A stretch of 7,650 nucleotides of DNA from Pedobacter sp. (GCA_028287885.1 JAQBOT010000044.1:1-7650); one strand, 5' to 3'. Positions 1-6,284 are shown, counted from the first letter of the stretch. Numbers and translations are program-made. Notes: generated by a model not told the origin, from the letters alone.

Positions 1-165
1 GGATGGATAAGGGACATAGGAGCGCTTCTACCTTCGACGCCCAGATTTTTGGACAACTATTTAAGGTTGGCTAGTCAGCAGAAGACTTTGGAAAAGTGTG
101 CAATAACGTTTTCGGTCCATAGAGCAGGCTGCGGTATTGAGAGGTTTACCAAGAGACAGTTGTAA
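1..165 (+). CDS. C-terminal end of an unrecognised protein (5' end outside window)
   Basis: Reading frame 1 is open from the first base to a TAA at 163-165, giving 54 residues of a protein whose start lies to the left. The fragment starts G-W-I-R-D-I-G-A-L-L and ends with a basic stretch, F-T-K-R-Q-L. It has no obvious membrane segment and no motif I can assign to a family. The other two plus frames and the minus frames I checked hit stops inside this stretch, and a terminator-like hairpin follows at 286-310; both facts favour a real gene end. Given the polysaccharide genes to the right it could be a glycosyltransferase-type or surface-polysaccharide protein, but that is a guess from context only. 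Confidence 0.45.
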   Translation, partial: GWIRDIGALLPSTPRFLDNYLRLASQQKTLEKCAITFSVHRAGCGIERFTKRQL

Positions 166-285
166 ATAAAGATTACAGGTAAAAAAAACAGTTGCGCATC
201 CAAGCCACGCGATGGGTTAAAATAAATTAAACACCTGCCACTAAAGAGCTGGTTCTATGACAATTGCTAATACTTAGAGTTAATG

Positions 286-310
286 TGTGGAGTTATGCCA
301 CATTTTTTTT
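286..310 (+). terminator. Probable intrinsic terminator
   Basis: The arms TGTGG (286-290) and CCACA (298-302) form a 5-bp stem around a 7-nt loop, and a run of eight T (303-310) follows at once on the plus strand. It lies 120 bases after the stop of the partial gene ending at 165 and would end that transcript. The stem is short, so termination may be modest. The T-run ends just before the region upstream of the small ORF at 349. Confidence 0.5.
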
Positions 311-348
311 GTGCAGAAACGAGAATACATATTAAATAATTTTACAAA

Positions 349-498
349 ATGTCACAATTGTTATGCATATTTGTTAAGCATCTAATTATTGATCTCGTGA
401 TAATTGCATTTTTAATTCTTCTTGTGTTGGCCGTGTTTTCCTGTTTAAGCATTTACTTTAATGCTAAGGAAGTTGATCGCGATGACGATACCTTTTAG
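349..498 (+). CDS. Small single-pass membrane protein (49 aa) with AKEVDxDD tail
   Basis: ATG at 349 and TAG at 496-498 encode 49 residues. Residues about 12-37 form one strongly hydrophobic segment rich in I, L, V and F, preceded by K10-H11. A short acidic tail follows (A39-K-E-V-D-R-D-D-D-T-F49). The length and single membrane helix are typical of bacterial micro-membrane proteins, which often modulate larger membrane complexes; no partner is visible here. The main support for a real gene is that its last 33 residues align without gaps to the whole product of the minus-strand ORF at 1957-2058. The two share A-K-E, D43, D45 and the final F, plus F21, L24, L27 and I35 (my residue-by-residue comparison). 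No Shine-Dalgarno is seen, as is usual in Bacteroidota. Function unknown. Confidence 0.5.
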   Translation: MSQLLCIFVKHLIIDLVIIAFLILLVLAVFSCLSIYFNAKEVDRDDDTF

Positions 499-801
499 AA
501 ACTGCCCAGTTTTTCGACAATTTCAAGCATATACTGATAGTATCTTTTGAGCATTCCTGTAAGGAATATCTTTTTACATCAAAAAACGGATTAGTTTTAT
601 ACTTGATTCTCAGCTACTAAGCTCGCCTTGGTTTAAAAAAACTATCAAAATCTATATTTCTAGGGCGGAAAACGCAGAATTCAGGAATAGAATTTGTTCT
701 AATAGCAAGCCTGGCATATAAGAACATGTAACTCTGTTCTGGAACATGAGGATCCAGGTGATACAAACTATAATAGACAAAAGACTAAAGCGAATAAAAC
801 T
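499..801. other. Non-coding leader region of the HTH regulator gene
   Basis: I find no convincing gene in this 303-base stretch. It is AT-rich in its first half and contains the palindromic half-site cluster at 688-748. Weak promoter candidates are a TTG (628-630) 22 bases upstream of TATATTTC (653-660), one base off the Bacteroidota -7 box, and a TATAAT at 769-774 with no good upstream element. The 5' end of the HTH transcript is therefore uncertain. It lies either near 667, which would put the palindromes in the leader, or near 780, which would put them over the upstream promoter region. Confidence 0.5.
688..748. promoter_or_regulatory. Cluster of GAACA/TGTTC inverted repeats, candidate operator
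   Basis: Three overlapping dyads lie 54-114 bases before the HTH start codon: TAGAA-4-TTCTA (688-701), AGAACA-8-TGTTCT (721-740) and TGTTC-2-GAACA (735-746). The half-sites are regularly phased. TGTTCT recurs at 695 and 735, exactly 40 bp apart, and GAACATG recurs at 722 and 742, exactly 20 bp apart. Spacings of about two and four helical turns place the sites on one face of the DNA, as expected for cooperative binding of a dimeric repressor. The nearest candidate binder is the HTH protein itself (autoregulation, inferred). A LexA-like factor is an alternative because GAAC/GTTC dyads occur in some LexA boxes. Confidence 0.5.
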
Positions 802-1173
802 ATGAGTAAGCATTATGGACAAATTCTTGAGCGGGCGATAAGAAGAAATGGAAATTCAATAAGTGATGTGGCACGTTTATTAAATATTAATAGACGCTCA
901 GTATACAACTGGTTTAATCAAGCGCAGTTGCGTCCGGAGATCATCTATAAAATTGGACATGTTATCAATTATGATTTTTCAGTAGATCTTCCACACCTAT
1001 TTACGCCAGAAGATTTCATCAGAAAACCAAGGTTAGCCGTGAATAAACAAGGTGAGCTCATGGAAGACACAAACAACAGCAACACCTGGCAACAAAAATA
1101 CATTGACTTGCTTGAGAAGTATAATGCATTGTTAAGCGAGATTGTGATATCTGATCAAATTACGAAGAACTAG
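802..1173 (+). CDS. Short helix-turn-helix transcriptional regulator with C-terminal coiled coil
   Basis: The 123-residue product has a DNA-binding helix-turn-helix at about residues 18-45. S19-I-S-D-V-A-R-L-L looks like the first helix, N28-I-N the turn, and R31-R-S-V-Y-N-W-F the recognition helix. This resembles short Bacteroidota HTH proteins that I know only as uncharacterised regulators. A middle stretch (F59 to F72) is rich in P, D and F. The C-terminus (W96 to about V115) has leucines and tyrosines in heptad-like spacing and probably forms a dimerising coiled coil. The ATG at 802 is kept because the frame has no better upstream start and the length suits the family. There is no receiver or ligand domain, so it probably acts as a small dimeric repressor or cofactor. 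The dyads at 688-748 are its most obvious candidate operator. It is not tightly linked to a neighbour on its strand, and its target is unknown. Confidence 0.85.
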   Translation: MSKHYGQILERAIRRNGNSISDVARLLNINRRSVYNWFNQAQLRPEIIYKIGHVINYDFSVDLPHLFTPEDFIRKPRLAVNKQGELMEDTNNSNTWQQKYIDLLEKYNALLSEIVISDQITKN

Positions 1174-1291
1174 ACATGTGCAAGGGTCTTTTTATAGTTA
1201 ACTAAATTGCAAGATTTGTGCAGTTATGTATAAGAATACAAGAATTCCACTTAGCCTAGGTACTTGAATATAGCTCAGCGAAGCCTCAGAA

Positions 1292-1501
1292 TCAAAACGT
1301 AAATTGATTGATGTGAGGCGTGTGTGATTGAAAATCTGTGCATTTATTTAGTATTACATTATAGTAATAATCTACAATACAGATGATTTTGTTACCACAG
1401 CGTTTTAGGTTTAGGTGGCTATCAGCAATTATATTATAATCTTCCGAATCAAAGGTCTTGTATTCGGAGTTGGCATCTAAATAAATAACTCTGTACATCA
1501 T
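1292..1501 (-). CDS. Hypothetical small soluble protein (69 aa)
   Basis: The minus-strand ORF begins with two adjacent ATG codons (1499-1501 and 1496-1498; either could be the start) and ends with TGA at 1292-1294. The product has alternating hydrophobic and charged residues at its start (Y-R-V-I-Y-L-D), a central N-L-K-R-C-G stretch and a hydrophobic run (I-I-C-I-V-D-Y-Y-Y), which would suit a small mixed alpha/beta fold. Three cysteines are present. There is no signal peptide or clear membrane helix, and I recognise no family. Composition (Y, I, D, N, K) looks protein-like, but AT-rich DNA can produce such ORFs by chance. It converges on the HTH gene across about 118 bases. Homologues with a conserved frame would be needed to accept it. 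Confidence 0.35.
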   Translation of the reverse strand: MMYRVIYLDANSEYKTFDSEDYNIIADSHLNLKRCGNKIICIVDYYYNVILNKCTDFQSHTPHINQFTF

Positions 1502-1956
1502 ATCACATGTTTATTAAAATATAACGCTGAATATGTCATGTTAGTTTAACAAAAATCATTTGTTTTTTTTAAAAGTATCTTAAAAGTTCAAGAAAATATC
1601 GGATGATTTTTAGAATACCTTAAATTTCTAATGTATTGAAGGTCCTTTTAACGTTCGTATCAAAAATGAAAACGCGTAATTGATATATAACAATAAGCTA
1701 AATGGCAGTGGCTTTATACATTGTTACACTTCTATACACATCTTATCACACACAGGTTTAGTTAAGCGCTAAGTATCAGCAGTTGCCAAGAACACCTGCA
1801 CTCAGCGAATAGTGCGTAGTCAGCAAATAATCCATCGAGCAATGCAGACCTCTACACCGCAGCAAACATCTTATAGCTTAAATTGGCCTATATAAAGGGT
1901 TCAAATGTGTTCGAAAGATTTGTCGGGTTTGTCCTAAAATTTAGTTTTTGAATGAA
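1502..1956. other. Gene-free, AT-rich stretch
   Basis: No credible reading frame was found on either strand; the ORFs beginning at the ATGs I read on the plus strand stop within about 20 codons. The first half is very AT-rich and the part around 1760-1870 is noticeably less so. A GGTTCAAAT at 1898-1906 resembles a tRNA T-loop, but no tRNA can be folded around it. Nothing else stands out apart from the hairpin at 1940-1961. Confidence 0.5.
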
Positions 1957-1961
1957 CTAAA
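1940..1961 (-). terminator. Weak terminator-like hairpin at the end of the second small membrane-protein gene
   Basis: Read on the minus strand, TTTAGTT (1961-1955) pairs perfectly with AACTAAA (1946-1940) around an 8-nt loop and is followed by TTTTAGG. The stem begins in the last sense codon and stop of the ORF at 1957-2058. The 7-bp stem is A/T-rich and the following T run is only four long, so it is at best a weak terminator. Confidence 0.3.
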
Positions 1962-2058
1962 AATCTTCGTGATCCGCATCAATCTCCTTTGCGCGCATCA
2001 CGATATGAATTGCGACAAGGAAGTCTAAAAGAATCAGGGTTATAAAAACAGTTTCCAT
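1957..2058 (-). CDS. Micro-membrane protein (33 aa) with AKEIDxD tail, paralogue of the ORF at 349-498
   Basis: The minus-strand ATG at 2056-2058 and TAG at 1957-1959 give 33 residues: a short N-terminus (M-E-T), one hydrophobic helix from about V4 to M21, then R22-A-K-E-I-D-A-D-H-E-D-F33. The entire product aligns without gaps to the last 33 residues of the 349-498 protein, with about 11 identities. These are concentrated in A-K-E-[VI]-D-x-D and the terminal F, with acidic residues in corresponding positions before it. Two independent ORFs of this kind on opposite strands are unlikely to match by chance, so both are probably genes. The frame stays open for only five codons upstream of the ATG, so the protein cannot be much longer. 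It has no recognised family. A single-pass protein with a charged tail could be a regulator of a membrane complex or a toxin-like peptide, but nothing here decides between them. Confidence 0.5.
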   Translation of the reverse strand: METVFITLILLDFLVAIHIVMRAKEIDADHEDF

Positions 2059-2852
2059 AATATTTGGTCTTAATTATCCTTGGATCTAAAATAGCATCCA
2101 ATCTCAGAGGCTGAGGAATTTCATAAATGACTGCATTTTTCAAGTTGTGTTCAGTAATACAGCCCTAATCCAAAGAAAAACTTTTTCTATTAAACCATTA
2201 ATTAAAAATGTGAAATAATTGAAGAGGTAATAACTTGTACTCGCCAAAACCCGCAACCGCTAAAGCTTACCCCTTTAATAATTGTCACGACGGGTAAATT
2301 GCGCTCCGGATCTCTTTGTTTTACAATACCTGCAAATTGATCCCCAACTTCAAAAACCCACTTTTATTCCTAACATGCAAATTAACTTATAGTTTCAAAA
2401 TAAAAATAATTGCAATGAAGAAACTACAGAACTATGCGAATCTCTGGAATATATTTGATACTTCCACAAATTTTAAGAAAATGATTAAGATTAATGGTGT
2501 TAATTTATGGTTTCACATAGGATGTTAAAGGGCAAAATACGCACATATATAACTATAACGTTAGCATGCGCCTGTATCAATTCCTTGTGATACAGGCAAG
2601 TAACAAGTTCTGTAATTTTGTAGCGGCTAAGTCATACCGTTAAATCTTAAATTAATCCACAGTCATTTACATTTGCATGCGACATCATCCTTCAATTGAA
2701 TATAAAGAAGAATAGCGGAGGTACAGTTGAAGATTTTAGCCATTTGCAGGCAAATATCATATGCTCCCAGAAGCATGGCTGAGGAATAGAGTAAAGTACG
2801 TCAGCTGATTTCGATTGATACCGCTTCCATTAGCAAAAGGCTCTATCCTTTG
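2059..2852. other. Long gene-poor stretch with hairpins
   Basis: I find no supported gene in about 790 bases between the small membrane-protein ORF and the acyltransferase stop. It contains a short dyad CTCAG-3-CTGAG (2103-2115), an AT-rich perfect dyad AGAAAAA-1-TTTTTCT (2174-2188) and the strong hairpin at 2570-2597 listed separately. A 70-codon plus-strand frame (2316-2528) exists but has no recognisable protein character. The region may hold an unrecognised RNA or be decayed sequence; I cannot tell which. Confidence 0.5.
2570..2597. repeat. Perfect 10-bp inverted repeat (strong hairpin)
   Basis: GCCTGTATCA (2570-2579) and TGATACAGGC (2588-2597) are perfectly complementary around an 8-nt loop (2580-2587). 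There is no T-run on either strand, so it is not a classic intrinsic terminator. It could be a protein-binding site, a stabilising RNA hairpin or part of a small RNA. It lies about 255 bases beyond the end of the acyltransferase gene, so it could be in that gene's 3' trailer. Confidence 0.6.
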
Positions 2853-3911
2853 TTATTCTGGAATATGCACAACTGGGTTAGCACTGGTGGATGGCCCGAT
2901 AAGTTTAGGAGCCATCTTATCTCCAAAGAAAACCAAAGAGAAGACGGACTTTTGCGGAACTAGCAGTCTCAAAATTACAGGTAGCCCAACCCCTAAGATC
3001 ATTCCACCAATAACATGTATGAAGTTATTAGTAACATGTACTTTCAATAAGATCATCCTTGCTGCAGCAGTTCCGAATACGTGAAAAAGGTATATCCCGT
3101 ATGAAAAATTACCAAGCCAAATGAGCTTTCGGCTTTCGATTCCAATATTTATTAAAAGTATACAAGCTGATGATCCGACTAGGAGTGTTAAGGAGTTGTT
3201 TAGGAAACCTGATAGTGGAATTCCAAAGAGGGAGATTTGATAAGCGATGGCACAGCTAAATATAATTGCGCATATAACTATTGTTTTTTTAGTGAACAGC
3301 GCATCATGAAAGCGTTTAAGCGTGAGGCCAAGAGTGAAAAAGGCTAACAGGAATGGCACTTCATTTAAGCTGAAGAATTTACTTTGTGGCTGATCTGTAA
3401 GGAATATAGCTGCAAAAAGCGCAAGACAAACAAGCGCGGATTTTAGTGAGTCTAAAATGTGATACCGCTCCAAAAGAATTATAATAAGGAAGACGATCAT
3501 CATACCCTGAAGAAACCAGAAGTGTGCATAATGAAAGATATAAATGCGCCAAATGCCACCTAGTTCAACATTTGCATTTGTCCCTGGCGTGATATACTGA
3601 ACAATAAAGAACAGCGTGGAAACAACGACAAGGGGAAACAGCAACCGGGTAATTTTACGCGTGACGAATTTACTTGTGGACGAAAACCTAGCCAAAGGTT
3701 TGTAAGCATAAACGTAGCCGGAAATAACGGTAAACAGTGGCATTCTTATATACTGCAAGACATAGTAGGAGAATCTCCAATCAGAATCATCTTTAACTTT
3801 CAAGCCCATCTCAGTACTGTAACCAATAACATGGCCCAATACCATAAGCAAGATTGCTAGGCCTCTCAGTGTTTCAATATTAAGATCTTTACTTGTCTTG
3901 ATTTTAGCCAT
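2853..3911 (-). CDS. Acyltransferase-3 (OafA/NodX-type) integral membrane O-acyltransferase
   Basis: The 352-residue product is almost entirely hydrophobic, with about ten predicted membrane helices, and shows the signatures of the acyltransferase-3 family. The N-terminal R16-x10-H27 motif sits in N-I-E-T-L-R-G-L-A-I...L-G-H. It is followed by M57-P-L-F-T-V-I-S-G-Y (family PLFFxxSGF type), H130-F-W-F-L near the middle and G267-N-F-S-Y-G-I-Y-L-F-H-V in a late helix. The family moves acetyl or other acyl groups onto sugars of surface or secreted polysaccharides from the cytoplasmic side. Here the likely substrate is a repeat unit of the exopolysaccharide made by this locus (inferred). The length is normal. 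The ATG at 3909-3911 is chosen because it places the R-x10-H helix near the N-terminus, as in the family. The last 30 or so residues form a polar tail. It diverges from the cpsB-like gene. Confidence 0.9.
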   Translation of the reverse strand: MAKIKTSKDLNIETLRGLAILLMVLGHVIGYSTEMGLKVKDDSDWRFSYYVLQYIRMPLFTVISGYVYAYKPLARFSSTSKFVTRKITRLLFPLVVVSTLFFIVQYITPGTNANVELGGIWRIYIFHYAHFWFLQGMMIVFLIIILLERYHILDSLKSALVCLALFAAIFLTDQPQSKFFSLNEVPFLLAFFTLGLTLKRFHDALFTKKTIVICAIIFSCAIAYQISLFGIPLSGFLNNSLTLLVGSSACILLINIGIESRKLIWLGNFSYGIYLFHVFGTAAARMILLKVHVTNNFIHVIGGMILGVGLPVILRLLVPQKSVFSLVFFGDKMAPKLIGPSTSANPVVHIPE

Positions 3912-3954
3912 AGGGGAAATAGTTTACGATTTGGTAATATTTTGAGACCTATAT

Positions 3955-3985
3955 TGAATATACTTTATTTCCAGATTAAAACAAA
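3955..3985 (-). promoter_or_regulatory. Possible Bacteroidota promoter for the acyltransferase gene
   Basis: On the minus strand TTTG (3985-3982) is followed after 19 bases by TATATTCA (3962-3955). The -33 element and spacing fit the Bacteroidota consensus (TTTG, then TAnnTTTG), but the -7 box matches only partly. A start about 7 bases downstream would give a leader of roughly 35-40 bases before the ATG at 3911. Confidence 0.3.
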
Positions 3986-4029
3986 GTCACATTCTACCAA
4001 AGTTTGAATCTTAAATAAAAAAAAGGCGC

Positions 4030-4059
4030 TTAGTAGAAAATAACTTTTACTTATCTTTG
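4030..4059 (+). promoter_or_regulatory. Bacteroidota-type promoter for the cpsB-like gene
   Basis: TATCTTTG at 4052-4059 matches the Bacteroidota -7 consensus TAnnTTTG exactly. TTAG at 4030-4033, 18 bases upstream, is one base from the -33 TTTG. Transcription would begin near 4066, leaving a leader of about 20 bases before the ATG at 4085. No other promoter candidate in the window matches this well. Confidence 0.55.
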
Positions 4060-4084
4060 GGATTAACGCAAACCTATTCCATAC

Positions 4085-4810
4085 ATGTTTTTTTTTAATC
4101 GTAGACGAAGCACATACTCGGACTTCTCTGAACTTGCCCTAGACATGCACTCACATCTGGTTCCAGGGGTAGATGACGGAGCTAAAGACGTTTCGGATAG
4201 TGTCAGCATCATTAGCGGGCTTAAAGAACTTGGATTTCAGTATTTAATCACAACTCCACATACTTTACAAGGCATCCACCCAAACACAAAAGAAACTTTG
4301 ACGGCTGGACATGCACTTCTTGCCGGTCATGTGCCGGCGGGGATTAGCATAAAGCTGTCATCTGAGTATTATTTGGATGAGCAGTTTGATGAGCAACTAA
4401 ACGCGAAATCGGTAATGCCAATGCCGGGAAATAGACTACTTATAGAATTCAGCCAGATTTCAAGACCATTAGACCTGGAGGAAAAAATATTTGATTTGGG
4501 AATAAAGGGCTACCAAGTTATACTTGCCCATCCAGAACGTTTTCAGTTCTTTCACCGGCAGTTTGATTACTATAAGCGCCTAAAAGAAATGGGCGTAGAA
4601 TTGCAGTTAAATGCACTGTCGTTAACAGGACATTACGGAAAGAATGTGAAATCCATTGCAGAAAAGCTTGTGGAAAAAGACATGATAGATTTTATCGGTA
4701 CAGATATACACCATTTGCGGCATTTGGAAGTTTTAAAGCAGGTGCCAGGAACCAAGAGTTTTGAACGTTTGATTAAAAGTGGGCTGCTAAAAAACAAACA
4801 CCTTATTTAG
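4085..4810 (+). CDS. cpsB: CpsB/YwqE-type PHP-domain protein-tyrosine phosphatase
   Basis: The 241-residue product is a full-length member of the PHP-fold phosphatases typified by CpsB of streptococci and YwqE of Bacillus. Metal-binding motifs are in the expected order: D20-M-H22-S-H24 with V-D30-D31-G, T56-T-P-H59, E94 in S-S-E-Y-Y-L, H149-P-E-R, and D207-I-H209. There is no signal peptide or membrane helix, so it acts in the cytoplasm, normally removing phosphate from the tyrosine-rich tail of a Wzc/CpsD kinase to control polysaccharide chain length and export. That kinase gene is usually adjacent but is not in this window. The basic start (N-R-R-R) with several Phe is typical of Bacteroidota versions. 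A promoter lies just upstream. Its TAG overlaps the stop codon of the convergent wcaJ-like gene by 4 bases. All key residues are present, so it should be active. Confidence 0.9.
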   Translation: MFFFNRRRSTYSDFSELALDMHSHLVPGVDDGAKDVSDSVSIISGLKELGFQYLITTPHTLQGIHPNTKETLTAGHALLAGHVPAGISIKLSSEYYLDEQFDEQLNAKSVMPMPGNRLLIEFSQISRPLDLEEKIFDLGIKGYQVILAHPERFQFFHRQFDYYKRLKEMGVELQLNALSLTGHYGKNVKSIAEKLVEKDMIDFIGTDIHHLRHLEVLKQVPGTKSFERLIKSGLLKNKHLI

Positions 4811-6204
4811 TAGGCATTATCTTCTCCACGGATGACGTTAATGACCGTCATAAAGATAATCTTCACGTCAAGCATCGCAGTCCAGGATTCTAGATAATTG
4901 ATGTCGTATTTAACGCGATTCTCCATGTCTTCATGCTTGCGGGTTTCTCCACGGAACCCATGCACCTGTGCCCAGCCAGTAATTCCTGGTTTGAGGTAAT
5001 GCCTAACCATGTAATTATTGATGATCTCTTTGTATTCTGTAGTATGGTTTAACATGTGTGGCCTTGGTCCGACTACGCTCATGTTACCAAGAAATACGTT
5101 GAAGAATTGTGGCATTTCATCCAAACTAGATCTGCGCAGGAATTTACCAATCGGAGTAACCCGTGCATCGAACTTACTAGCTTGCTTGCTGTCCGACTGT
5201 GAATTTACAGTCATACTTCGAAACTTGTAACACCAGAAAGGCTCATCATCCCTCCCACTTCTAAGCTGCTTAAATAGCACCGGACCTTTACTCTGCATTT
5301 TAATCAGTATCGCCAGGATGGGATACAGCCAACTCAGGATAAATAATATAACAAGCGAACTGAATACAAGGTCGAAAATGCGTTTTTTGAACCTGTTTCC
5401 AACTTCCTCCAGTGGCTCTTTTCTTAAAGTGATCACTGGGAATTCGCTTCCCAGGTAATTGATCATGTAGGATGGGGAAATTTGTCCGCCAAGATCTGGA
5501 ACAAACTTCAAGCGCACACAAAGTTTATCCGCTTCTTCCTCTAATGCTTTCAACTGGGACATGCGGTTGGGAGCTACAGCTACATAAATGTCCTTAATGC
5601 CTTGCTTTGCCGCTTCTGAAATCTTTCTGGAAACAAACTCCGGAACAATGCCACCTGGTTCAGTATAAATGCTGGCATCGTCACCTACAAAGCCACAGAA
5701 CTCAAGGCTGCGCTGAGATTGCAAGTAAGTTGATATGCGCAGGGCAGTATTGTTTGAGCCCATCACTGCTACCTTGCGCGCGCCCTTAAACTTGTTGATC
5801 AGAACAAACTGAAATGAAGTACCAACAAATCTATTTATAATAAAGCCTACCGAGAGCAAACCATAGAAGACGATTAGGAATGTGCGGGAGAAGTCTACTT
5901 CTTTAGAAAACAGCAGGTATAAAGTATATAGAATGAAATGAGATACAATGCTGCGTAGTGTACCGCGATATAGCTCTTCCAAACTTCTTGTGCCTGTCAA
6001 GCGGTAAAGACCTAACATCGCGGTGCAAACCAACCACAATAAATTACAAACGATAATTTGGTTTTGTATAATTTCTTGCGATATTGATTTCCCCAGGTAG
6101 ATGGTTGTATAATAAGAGATATAGTAAATAGCATTAAGCATGATAACATCCGTTATCGGCATAATATGTCTTAGAATGTAACTTGATCTTGATTGTATAG
6201 CCAT
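4807..6204 (-). CDS. wcaJ: WcaJ-type undecaprenyl-phosphate glucose-1-phosphate transferase
   Basis: The 465-residue length matches polyisoprenyl-phosphate hexose-1-phosphate transferases of the WcaJ type. Residues about 16-125 hold four membrane helices. Residues 142-255 form a Rossmann-like CoA-binding domain (K-V-A-V-M-G-S-N-N). A fifth membrane segment spans about 278-301. The catalytic bacterial sugar-transferase domain follows, with G307-P-V-L-F-K-Q, Y326-K-F-R-S-M, S360-L-D362-E363-M-P-Q, S376-V-V-G-P-R-P-H383 and K405-P-G-I-T-G-W-A-Q-V. The enzyme moves a hexose-1-phosphate (commonly glucose) from UDP-sugar to undecaprenyl phosphate at the inner membrane, the first committed step of exopolysaccharide repeat-unit assembly. 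The true sugar cannot be read from sequence. The ATG at 6202-6204 gives the usual short cytoplasmic N-terminus. A terminator separates it from the upstream GH10 gene, so it probably has its own promoter, though none is obvious. Confidence 0.92.
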   Translation of the reverse strand: MAIQSRSSYILRHIMPITDVIMLNAIYYISYYTTIYLGKSISQEIIQNQIIVCNLLWLVCTAMLGLYRLTGTRSLEELYRGTLRSIVSHFILYTLYLLFSKEVDFSRTFLIVFYGLLSVGFIINRFVGTSFQFVLINKFKGARKVAVMGSNNTALRISTYLQSQRSLEFCGFVGDDASIYTEPGGIVPEFVSRKISEAAKQGIKDIYVAVAPNRMSQLKALEEEADKLCVRLKFVPDLGGQISPSYMINYLGSEFPVITLRKEPLEEVGNRFKKRIFDLVFSSLVILFILSWLYPILAILIKMQSKGPVLFKQLRSGRDDEPFWCYKFRSMTVNSQSDSKQASKFDARVTPIGKFLRRSSLDEMPQFFNVFLGNMSVVGPRPHMLNHTTEYKEIINNYMVRHYLKPGITGWAQVHGFRGETRKHEDMENRVKYDINYLESWTAMLDVKIIFMTVINVIRGEDNAY

Positions 6205-6213
6205 AATATTGTG

Positions 6214-6235
6214 AACAACATCAGTAACAACATCA
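6214..6235. repeat. Short direct repeat before the wcaJ-like gene
   Basis: AACAACATCA occurs at 6214-6223 and again at 6226-6235, a 12-bp period (TGATGTTGTT twice when read in the gene's direction). It lies 10-31 bases before the ATG of the wcaJ-like gene, so it is in the leader or promoter. It could be a binding site for a factor or simply a small duplication. Confidence 0.5.
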
Positions 6236-6259
6236 ATCGGACCATTGTTCGAGCACGAT

Positions 6260-6284
6260 AAAAAAAATGCCCGTAAAAAGCATT
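6260..6284 (-). terminator. Intrinsic terminator after the first GH10 gene
   Basis: On the minus strand AATGC (6284-6280) pairs with GCATT (6270-6266), extendable by one G-U pair. The 3' arm runs into eight T (minus-strand reading of the A-run 6260-6267). It lies 31 bases after the GH10 stop and 56 bases before the wcaJ-like start, so it should separate the two transcripts. The short stem means some read-through is possible. Confidence 0.6.

Noticed and set aside
495..554. Minus-strand ORF of 19 codons (starts M-L-K-R-Y-Y) whose stop interlocks with the stop of the small membrane-protein ORF
   Set aside because: The sequence looks helical and protein-like, but it is too short and there is no homologous partner in the window. 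It could be a gene remnant.
1172..1193. AGAC/GTCT stem followed by five T after the HTH stop
   Set aside because: Only 4 bp of stem with a 10-nt loop, too weak to call a terminator.
1283..1319. GCCTCA/TGAGGC inverted repeat at the end of the 69-codon ORF
   Set aside because: Six-base arms with a 25-nt loop are expected by chance at this scale and no T-run follows on either strand.
1898..1906. GGTTCAAAT resembling a tRNA T-loop
   Set aside because: No acceptor, D or anticodon stems can be paired at the right distances.
2316..2528. Plus-strand frame of 70 codons
   Set aside because: Low-complexity K/N/F/L/I composition typical of AT-rich chance frames, no motif, no supporting promoter or neighbour. 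An inner ATG gives 37 residues with no better character.
2815..3084. Plus-strand frame of 89 codons
   Set aside because: Antisense to the clear acyltransferase-3 gene, with no family features of its own.
5018..5789. Frames on both strands inside the wcaJ-like gene
   Set aside because: Shadow frames of a well-supported gene with conserved catalytic motifs.
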